From Hygrocybe punicea (Eukaryota; Basidiomycota; Agaricomycetes; Agaricales; Hygrophoraceae): a stretch of DNA of 64,000 nucleotides. The notes under the pieces were generated by a model. That model was not told the origin of the DNA. It worked only from the letters and a program-made list of their open reading frames with translations, and ran no database searches. Each line of letters opens with the position of its first letter. Within the stretch, counting starts at the first letter, position 1. The DNA lies in the NCBI GenBank assembly GCA_963556145.1, contig OY744466.1, positions 2,232,001 through 2,296,000 of the forward strand. Reading direction: 5' to 3'. The translations under genes were made by a program, and so were the position numbers. Below are positions 55,701-64,000 of the stretch, piece by piece.

Positions 55701-58700
55701 GACAAATTCCGTATAATATGCAAAATCACTGGCGATCCGCTTGCCGAACTTCCTGACCTCGATCCGAATCCTCCACCTTTCGTCCCCACAGACCGCTACA
55801 TGCAGGAACGTCACAATGCGTTCGACAAAGTTCACGAAGGCGACTTCCTCTGGCCGGCTAAGCGTGCACTAATGCATGACTTTATACGCAAACAAGAGAA
55901 AGGTTTCACGTGGACCGACAACGAGCGCGGAAGATTTTGCACTGATTTCTTTCCACCCGTCGAGTTCCCCGTATTACCGCACACTCCCTGGGTCCAGCGC
56001 AACATTCCTATTCCTCCTGGTATCTATGAGGAAGTATGCAATATTATTCGCCGTAAAATCGAAGCCAAAGTCTACGAACCCTCGAACTCCTCCTATCGCT
56101 CGCATTGGTTTACGGTTCTGAAGAAAGGTGGTAAAACGCTTCGCATCATTCACAGTCTCAAGCCTCTTAATGCAGTGACCATCGCACATTCTGGTGTACC
56201 TCCTATCCCCGAACACATGGCCGAACAGTTCGCTGGCCAATCCTGTGGCGCCTGCTTTGATTGATACGTCGGATACGACGAGCGGCCTATCACCGAGTCT
56301 TCGCGTGACTACACCACCTTCCAAACACCTTTCAGAGCATTGTGACTTGTTACTCTGTCTATGGGATGGACAAATTCAGTCCCGATATTCCATGACGACG
56401 TTACTTTCATCCTGCAACCCAAGATCCTGCAGTGGACGATACCTTACATAGACGATGTCCCAGTCAAAGGCCCTAAATTGTCCTATCTCCTACACAATGG
56501 CTCTTACGAAACTATCGCCGCGAACCCGGGTATTCGCCGCTTCATCTGGGAACATTTCACTACGCTTAATCGCATTGTCCAGCGCATGAAATACTGCGGG
56601 GGAACCTTTTCTGCCTTCAAGTCTACCCTCTGCGCTCCTGAAATCACAGTAGTAGGCCATCGCTGCACAACAAACGGCCGTTTACCCGACGAAGAGAAAC
56701 TAGCCATGATTCGTAACTGGGGCCCTTGCCACAACCTGTCCGACGTCTGTTCATTCCTTGGCACAGTAGGCATTCTTCGAATCTTTATCCGCAACTTCGT
56801 GCAGCGTGCGCATCATCTTGTTAAACTCACATGCAAAGATGCACCCTTCGAATTTGGTCCCAACCAGATCGCCGCTCAGGCAGACCTGAAACAAGCCGTT
56901 CTCGATTCACCTGCGCTTCGTCCAATCGACTACACTTCAGATTCGCCGGTCATTCTTGCTGTCGACACATCCTACATCGCTGTTGGATACATCCTCTGTC
57001 AATGTGACCCCAACAACCCTTCTCGCCATTTCTACAACCGTTTTGGTTCTATCACACTAAATGATCGCGAGTCGCGCTTCTCTCAACCTAAACTAGAAAT
57101 CTTCGGTCTTTATTGCGTGCTCTGCGACCTGCGGCTGTACTTAATCGGTGTTCGTAATCTCGTCGTCGAAGTAGACATGCGCTACATCACAGGCATGCTA
57201 CGCAACCCAGACATCATGCCAAGTGCTAGCATTAACCGCTGGATTGCCATGATTCTCACTTTCCACTGCACTATAGTCCACGTCCCAGGTACGCACCATG
57301 GCCCAGATGGTCTTTCAAGGCGTGTACAACAACCTCTGGATTCTCTGCCAGAAAAGGACAGCGTAGAAGAAACTGAAGACTGGATCGACCACCTCTATGG
57401 TTTCGCGCATATGATCAATACTCCTCATCCGTCCCTGCGTTCATTGCGATCTTGTTCCGCTTTCGCCGCACTCGTGACTGGGGACAGTCACCATCTCAGT
57501 GAGGAGGAAGGATTCAATCCTACGCTTACCTACGATGACGTACTGCACACTGACGCTGCTCACAGAGAAGATGATCGCATAACCCTAGTAAAGAAATGGC
57601 TCAGCGACTTAGAGCGCCCGATTGACCTCACCGATTCCGACTACGCGACCTTCATCTGATACTGTACAGACTTTTTCCTCGACAGAACTAGACTATGGCG
57701 CAAAGACCAGAATGGTGTGCACAAGTTAGTTATATTGCGCAATCACCGAACATCAATTATGCGACAAGCCCACGACAAAATAGGACACAAAGGATTTTAC
57801 ACGACTCGCGCTATGATCGCAGAACGCTTCTGGTGGCCACACATGCAAGCCGATATCCACTGGTTTGTTCGCACATGTCATCTTTGCCAGCTTCACCAAT
57901 CCCGTCAGATTCTCATTCCCCCTGTCGTCGCAACGCCTGCCCCACTTTTCGCCAAAATATTCATCAACACGATGCACTTGCCGACATCTAGTGGATACAA
58001 ATATATAATCCAAGGACACTGCTCGCTTACTCAGTACCCCAAATTCAGAATGCTTCGCAATCGGAGATTGGATATTCGAAGATATTCTCTGTCGATGGGG
58101 TTCTCTCCGCGAAATCGTTACAGACAACGGACCCGTGCTCATCAAATCCCTCACTTATCTTTCGAAGCGATACCGCGTTAACCATATTCGCATCTCCGGC
58201 TACAATTCCCACGCAAACAGTCTCGTGGAACAACCGCACTACGACGTTCGACAATCTCTCTTCAAAGCTGCAGACGGCGACCAGTTTAGATGGGCCAATG
58301 TGACGTATTCAGTATTTTGGGCCGAACGTATCACTATCCGACAACGAATGGGCTGCTCACCTTACTTCGCAGCGACTGGCGCTCATCCCCTATTACCACT
58401 CGACATCATAGAAGCAACATACCTTCAACCCCCACCGGATTCGGTCCTATCTTCTACAGACCTTATCACACGATGCGCGATCGCACTCCAAAAATGTAGC
58501 GACGATATTAATCACATATACTCGCAAGTCTATGACACGCGACGGAAAGTGGCACAACATTTCGAAAAGCAACACGCGAAGACGATTCACAATTTCGATT
58601 TCAAAAGTGGTGACTTAGTACTCATTCGCAACACACAGATAGAGAAAGCGCTAAACCGGAAAATGCACCCACGCTATCTTGGTCCCCTCATTGTTATTTC

Positions 58701-58926
58701 ACGCAACTTTGGCGGCACTTACATTCTCTGCAAACTTGATGGATCTGTCTTTCACCGACCAATCGCAGCGTTTCGAGTAGTCCCCTATTTTGCTCGCCAT
58801 TCAATCTCACTCCCGCCGCGCTTCCTCAATATTCCCGCGCAACGACTAAACGAACTCGAAAACACTTCCAACAACGATCAACCTCCTGAAGCACAGGAAC
58901 CCGGTTCTGATGTCGACAACAATTGA
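52800..58926 (+). pseudogene. Ty3/gypsy gag-pol (gypsy-2), nearly complete
   Basis: Gag from ATG 52800 (stop soon after), with FDELEAQFDSC and DTAELWESLDKYL. The zinc motif is CHFCNLPSHFRPNC (about 53940); the retropepsin-like domain has IIDPGSQIVAMS (about 54950) and ILLGRPF. RT: YEPSNSSYRSHWFTVLKKGG, YVGYDER, MGWTNSVPIFHDDV and YIDDVPVKGP (catalytic, about 56445). RNase H: ILAVDTSYIAVGYIL; GTHHGPDGLSRR. Integrase: GHKGFYTTRAMI...CHLCQ (H2C2), then SGYNSHANSLVEQ and a C-terminal tail to 58926. Stops at about 53219 (CGA to TGA pattern), 56262 and 56346, plus shifts near 55340, 57660 and 58050, separate the blocks. Order PR-RT-RH-IN is canonical Ty3/gypsy. Confidence 0.85.
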
Positions 58927-59244
58927 CTGAATTTCTATGCTTCTCTCATTTTTACACTTATTGCTTATACCTTGTTTTTCTTTTATTGTAGCACAAGATT
59001 CAAGTCGCGATAACAGCGAGACTTTTGTCATGCAAGACTTCGTCTTTGCAGGGTTTTACGGCGATGATGATCTACTGAGCCTTTCCCCTGGATAAGTTTA
59101 TATTTGTTTCTTCCGCTTCCTGTGGCTTTTTTTTTCAATTCGAGAGCAGACTTGTTATTTATTATACAGATATAAAAACAACTAAAAATATTTTACATAT
59201 ATGTAACACAGATGGCGCGCGCGCATTTTCGCACCTCCTCCCAT

Positions 59245-60579
59245 TTACTCCTCACCTTCCCCATACTCCTCCTCCTCGTCCTCCAGCTGCGCCAACTCCC
59301 ACCTCATTTTGGTCTGCGCTCTCACCCACACCGCGACCTGTTCTTCAATCACCGAGATCTCTTCCCGTAACACGCGTTTGCGCGCTTCCACATCCATGAC
59401 CCATACACTTCGTGGCGGACGGGTACCAATATAGGCTATGATGATCAGTCAGCACGTTTGATACCCTGTCGTTTTAGCGACTTACCTTGGGGGGGCGGCT
59501 GGTTTCTCTCCCTCCCTTTCCCCTTATCTGCCCGCGCCTTTCCCTTGTCTGTGTGACCTTTGCTGGAAACCGGCTTCCTCGGCATGCTCCACCCACGTTT
59601 CCTCTCCCCCATCCAGTTCACCCCGTTCCAAAAGCATCCCTGCTTCACGTCGCAGCACCTCTTGCACCACGGATCCTGCTCGTCGAACTGGCAAACAATG
59701 TCAGCGGCCCTCGCTGCGCAGCAGCAATCGCACTACGAAGTTCTCATGAGTACAGAACAAATGGTAAAGTGTTACTAGTTGCTTACCTTGCCTTGGACAT
59801 CGCGAAGGTCCTTGCCGGGACCGACCCTCCTGCACTTTTTCGACGGCCCCCCCTGCCCTTCGTGTTCCGTTTCGAATCCTATCTCCTCTTCTCCCTGCGA
59901 GCCCACTTCCGTCTCACTGCCCCCATCCCCCTTGTTCGACCCCGTCATCAACACCGCCATTTTGTCCTGTGTGATCTCTTTGCGCAGGAACCACGCGTAT
60001 AGAACCTTGGCACGTTCCTTTTGCTCTGCAGCTCTGTCCGCAGCCTCCTTTGCCAACCTGGCCTGCTCGATCTCGGCCTCGCGAGTCTTCTTCTGCTCAG
60101 CTTCATGCGCCTCACGCACTTTTTCCTCCACCTCACACGCTTTTTGCTCCGCCTCAGCTTGCTCCTTCACCTTCCTCGCATCTTCTCGAGCTTTCTTCGC
60201 CTTGGCATGCAACCTCGGGAGCAAAATCTCCCCGCCCCATTGCAACGCCTGCTCATCCTCTATGAAGTCCAACGCCGCGACGGCGTCCCTCTGCATCTCC
60301 TCGACTTCCTTGCTACTCTCTATCGGCCCGGTTGTTCGTTCAAACTAGAGATAATTGTACTGGTTGATCAAAAGTAGTCAGCGAAAAGGTTAGCGCAGTT
60401 GCGATGAGTTCTTCGAAATCCTGTCCCCATGTGATCCACTGTTCTCCAGAAGCGCCCTCTGCTGGTTTCGCGTCCATATGCGTCTTGAGGGCCTCGAAGG
60501 CAGCGGCGACGAATTCGGCCATCAGGTGTGTCATCATATGGATTGGTGGTGAAGGTCGAAGATGAAGGTTAGCAAACAT
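59245..60579 (-). CDS. Antisense gene in gypsy-2: coiled-coil, Cys-rich
   Basis: Lies between integrase and 3' LTR on the opposite strand. Exons read from near 60579: a helical head (EFVAAAFEALKTHMDA); a long Glu/Lys/Ala coiled coil (60200-60010, KKAREDARKVKEQ to AEQKERAKVLYAW); an acidic region; a Cys cluster CQFDEQDPWCKRCCDVKQGC (59700-59640); a basic Gly/Lys/Arg stretch; and a final helical exon ending EDEEEYGEGEE with the stop at 59245. Three introns of 40-70 bp are inferred, with GTAAG-type donors such as CTTAC at 59482. Antisense accessory genes at this site are seen in other basidiomycete gypsy elements. Role unknown; possibly DNA or RNA binding. Confidence 0.55.
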
Positions 60580-60678
60580 CGACGCGTCACTTCTGTTTAT
60601 AAGTCAGACTCGCACGTGACTTTCCCACGGCCCACGCGATTGACTGAGGACAGTCAAGATTTCAATAAGGAGGAAAAA

Positions 60679-61512
60679 TGATACACAGTCTCTCCCTTTG
60701 GGCATGGAATCTCTCATAGGATCCAATTCTACTTTCCCTACAACTCTTCCGCGTCCCGCGTACATGCAGAACATCAGCACGCCGCCCGCGACTTGCGCGA
60801 CTTACATCGATCGATGCGCACGTGACCGCAACATTTTCGCTGTATCTTAACCACGCAACCCAGTCTAAATACACTGAAACACGACCGTTAAACACGTCCT
60901 ATACATTCGGACACTGAGTCCGATACCAGAAATGTAATTCATCTGGTTTATCTTTGTCTTTTCGCCGACTTTCATGTGATATTCGCCATTATTTCAAATC
61001 CTTCGCTATTCCGTTCCCGTTTCATTGCTTTCATGCGATATTTCGCTGCATTTCTATTTCACTCATCCACCCTTAAACCCCTATCCCTTTATAATATAAA
61101 AAGTGTCCTGTAGTAGAAAATAAATGAAGAAGAACCCAGTTCTCCCCTCCCCACTAGTTTGCGTCTTAAGTTTAAAAATCCAGTCATTCCTACTCAAATT
61201 TGCGTCTTTTCTCGTTGCGCACTCTCCGCTATCGCGACCTAAGTCGTAGCGAAGAACCCTCGTCTCGTCGCGTCATCGCTGCATATCACGCTGTCATCTA
61301 GGACACCCAGCTAAGCCTTCTGATTCTTGTTTATCACTGCATTGCGATATCGTGTTATCTCGTGACTCTCCGCATTTGTTTATTTGGTCGTGCATATTAT
61401 CGTGCATTATTGCGTTATTGTCGGGAGTGTCCCAAGTCCCGTTCGCACCTTTGCGACATTTTCATCTTTTATTATCTCTTTATCCGGGGTCATAGACGTG
61501 GAAACCATATCA
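60679..61512 (+). repeat. gypsy-2 3' LTR (834 bp)
   Basis: Starts TGATACACAGTC and ends CATATCA. It lacks the palindromic insertion found in the 5' copy. The many C/T and G/A differences from the 5' LTR are consistent with a modest age or C-to-T mutation. Confidence 0.88.
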
Positions 61513-61561
61513 ACATTCTGACTCGGACGTCAGCGCGTCAGTGCTCAGCGCTCTGGCCATC

Positions 61562-61763
61562 TGTTGAATGAGTAGTAATACAGATCACGTGACACCGGGC
61601 CCGGACTCATACACGCCTGCGGCCTGCCCGATGAATAATGCTGAAGGGCACTTATTCTACTTAGTCCCGGAAAATTCTAGTAGTTCTGTAGTATAAATAC
61701 CCTCTCAGAGGAGAGAAGAATTTGACCCCACATTAAATATCTCTACACTGCACTCATTTCACA
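61562..61763 (+). repeat. Degraded solo LTR, copia-1-related
   Basis: Parallels the copia-1 3' LTR: TGTTG start, ATCACGTGAC, GCCCGATGAATAATGCTGAA, TTCTAGTAG, then GTATAAATACCCTCTCAGAG. No partner LTR or clear target duplication. It supplies a TATA box (TATAAAT, 61692-61698) about 116 bp before the next gene's ATG. Confidence 0.65.
61692..61698 (+). promoter_or_regulatory. LTR-derived TATA box
   Basis: TATAAAT within the solo LTR, upstream of the ATG at 61814. The matching position in the copia-1 LTR is TATAAAA (34534). It could drive the downstream gene; transcription has not been shown. Confidence 0.45.
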
Positions 61764-61813
61764 ATAGCGCCAACTTGTCTTACTCTGCTCGTCTCCATAT
61801 TCTTTGGTGCACT

Positions 61814-63619
61814 ATGCCGTTAGGCATCACAGGTAAATCTAATAAGCTAGCCGTCTTCCTCAAAGCTTACGGGTCTGGCATAAAGTGGATGATCTAAAGC
61901 AGAAAGCCAACAAGGCCAAGGATAGCACCGTCAGCACCTTTCAAAACACCAAAAATCGCTACAAAAGTACGCCTAGTGCCAAGGCCAATTGGGAATCAAA
62001 ACCACGACCTCCTCCGCCGCCGCCATCGAGAACCGGCCAAAGCCATAGTACTAGCCCCTCACCTCCTCCGCCATCGAGAACATTGCAGTCTAACCACAGT
62101 CAGAGTACTGCTCTGCCTCCCCCGCCGTCGAGAGCAACGAGACCCAACCAAGGTCAGAGTATTGCCAACCCGCCGCCACCGACGCCACGAACCTCGAGAC
62201 CCAGCCTCGTTCAGACTGACGCTACTCCTGATCGCAGCAAGTTGACCGATTCCCTTCCCGCTGTTCTCCCTCGCCGTGTGGGAGGGAATCATCCGAGGGC
62301 AACCACTATTGACAACATTGATTGGGCGAACCTGTCTCAGGAAGACAAAGAAACGTTCTTCAGCTGGTTGGATGAATTTTTTTCCCGCTTCCTCAATGTT
62401 TCCATCCCTTCAAGACCTCCTCCTGTCGTCAAGCGATGGGGAAAACCGAGCCCGAGCCTGCAGGAATCTGCAGCATCTCCTGCGGCACCCAATCTTGGAC
62501 CGCCGGTATGGTCTTCGCGGAAGCTACTTTCGTGACAACGTTGACTTGATTGTGATTTCGTAGCCCAAGATTTCTAAATGGTCAAGGCCTCAACCGTCTG
62601 CTTTGGCACCTATAAGTATGCCATTCCATTACTACCATACTTTACTAGATAGCGTTAACTATGGCGCAGACTCGAGCGACTTCGTCACCTCTCATCCGCC
62701 GGCCACAAAATATGGCTCTGCCGCCGAAGACCTCGCCCAATATTTCCGGCCATCTACCCACTGGGACACGCCATGGTACTCGTCGGAGAATCCGATTCCT
62801 CCTCCCTTGCAGGGCAATAGACATATTACCTACTCTGCATCTTGGCAGTCCGTTGGACCAAAACGAACTCTTCATGTTGGTGTTGCCTTCTCTGATCTCA
62901 GCATCTGCTGGTTCACTGTTGATTTCTCCTCCGCTGGCGTTGCAAATCCGAATGACACTTCTCTCGTCAAGCGCAGTGCCAGGTATCTTGGGCGCCCTCC
63001 GCCAATGGACCAAGTCGCCCTAATGGAGGCACATGAAACTTACGGCGAAACTATCGCCGCATTCGCCGAAAGCTTCTTAGGGACTGGTGAATATTGTGCA
63101 CGAGGAGAGTGTTGGGATCTAGCGAATGAAGCCCTGAAGTATTTTGATGACTTTGACTATGTGCCCAAACCGGTGCCCAGTTTGAGCCGAACTCATGGGC
63201 ATCTTATTTTCGAGGGCAAGGCTTCCGGAAAGGGAAATTTGGTTGGCAGATGGAGGGGCGGTGATGACAGGGTCAGAAGGGGTGACATCGTAGAGTGGAG
63301 AGAGGTGAAGATCAACGTCGTTGATGCGCCTCCCAACAGCTGGTGCACGCTCGGCGATCCGGACCATACTGCTATCATCGTCCGTGACTCCCAACCTCGT
63401 CGGGCACCAGCAGACGGACAATCGCTAAGTCCCGCTGATATCGGAAGCCTGGAGGTGGTGGAACAGAGTGTTGGCTCACCGCCAGATCGGAAGGTATACG
63501 ATTTGGCCGCATTTGAGACGGGAGAAATGTGGATATATAGACCGATCAGTATGCAAGTTTACCTCGGGACGTTGTTTCAGGCCCAGTATCCTGCTGGTGT
63601 GCGAGCAGCGGAGATTTGA
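61814..63619 (+). CDS. Bbc1/AIM3-like protein with Cys-proteinase fold
   Basis: Exons 61814-61832, 61886-62505, 62564-62615 and 62649-63619 join in frame to 553 residues. The N-terminal 110 residues contain five poly-proline blocks (PPPPPPSRT, PPPPSRTLQ and others), typical SH3-domain ligands of actin-patch proteins. Then comes a short helical linker (NLSQEDKETFFSWLDEFFSRF). The C-terminal 330 residues resemble the cysteine-proteinase-fold domain of fungal Bbc1/AIM3-type proteins: ARGECWDLANEAL supplies the Cys, HGHLIFEG and PDHTAIIV candidate His positions. Bbc1 regulates Arp2/3-driven actin at endocytic sites in yeast. No SH3 domain is present, so this is a partial-architecture family member. 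The gene looks intact. Confidence 0.7.
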
Positions 63620-64000
63620 CCAGTGGTGTGACTTAATCTAGCTTGCCCTGCTATGTTGCCTGCTGATGCGCCCTTCAGTGAATATCTGTATATTACTCGG
63701 CTGTCTTATCATGGAGCATTCTGCGGACCTATTCAGAACCTGTTATTGCTAAGGACCCCAAATAATGTTATCGGGGCTAGTCCTCCTGGACTGGTGACTC
63801 AAGCCTTGCCGTAAGGTCAGCTGAGATAGTAATATCAGTTTCCCGTGCCATCGGGGAAAGCCTGGCTTGCCGGATTGCTCCAACCGCGGGAATATTTCTT
63901 GCGTCACAGTAACATATCAGAACGCGCCTGCGGCAAGGAACGATTGTGCGAGTACAATAATACGGGATTGGGGTGTAATCACAACAAAATGGATGCGTGT
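63620..64000. other. 3' flanking DNA, nothing recognised
   Basis: Downstream of the Bbc1/AIM3-like gene. No open frame, repeat or element end was identified up to the window edge. Confidence 0.4.

Overview
The window is nuclear DNA of a filamentous basidiomycete, most likely an Agaricomycete. Genes are split by many 45-60 bp GT...CTRAY...AG introns. Ordinary fungal genes (SurE-type phosphatase, SET-domain protein, a Dim1 copy, a Bbc1/AIM3-like protein) survive as islands among nested transposons. No prokaryotic, organellar or CRISPR feature is present.

Layout. 1-1.2 kb: an intact five-exon secreted SurE-like phosphatase gene behind a TATA box. 1.45-5.7 kb: a SET-domain pseudogene split by about 3 kb holding a GLFG-type repeat fragment, a hAT-like element with its target duplication, and a 0.58 kb palindrome. 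5.7-8.8 kb: decayed sequence, a gene fragment and a second large palindrome. 8.8-21.4 kb: a cluster of unusual genes (an ATP-grasp-like protein with a Cys/His head; a tail-anchored small protein with an N-terminal GDQINI motif and a broken inverted paralogue; three nuclear-looking proteins). Copies of one hairpin-bearing satellite separate these genes. This cluster is the best candidate here for an undescribed multi-gene mobile element. 22.4-30.4 kb: an apparently intact Helitron encoding 2604 residues (Cys-rich head, Rep, PIF1-type helicase, ubiquitin-protease-like tail) and ending in a hairpin plus CTAG.

30.4-34.6 kb: a 5'-truncated copia element (copia-1). 34.8-40.3 kb: a Ty3/gypsy element (gypsy-1) whose LTR carries two divergent genes. 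It is hit by a 201 bp foldback MITE and a hAT-like element and is fused at about 40.345 kb to a minus-strand copia element (copia-2, to 48.27 kb). Copia-2 is itself hit by another hAT-like element and by a solo gypsy-1-type LTR. 48.6-51.1 kb: a Dim1 (18S rRNA dimethyltransferase) pseudogene broken by a hAT-like element. 51.1-61.5 kb: a second, nearly complete gypsy element (gypsy-2) with 834 bp LTRs, a palindromic insertion in its 5' LTR and an antisense Cys-rich coiled-coil gene. 61.6-63.6 kb: a degraded solo LTR directly upstream of an intact Bbc1/AIM3-like gene.

Several nested insertions can be removed in silico at their target duplications, and an in-frame protein returns each time. This gives a clear order of insertion. 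The four larger hAT-like elements, in two TIR families, share an imperfect palindrome centred on GTCAATTGAC.
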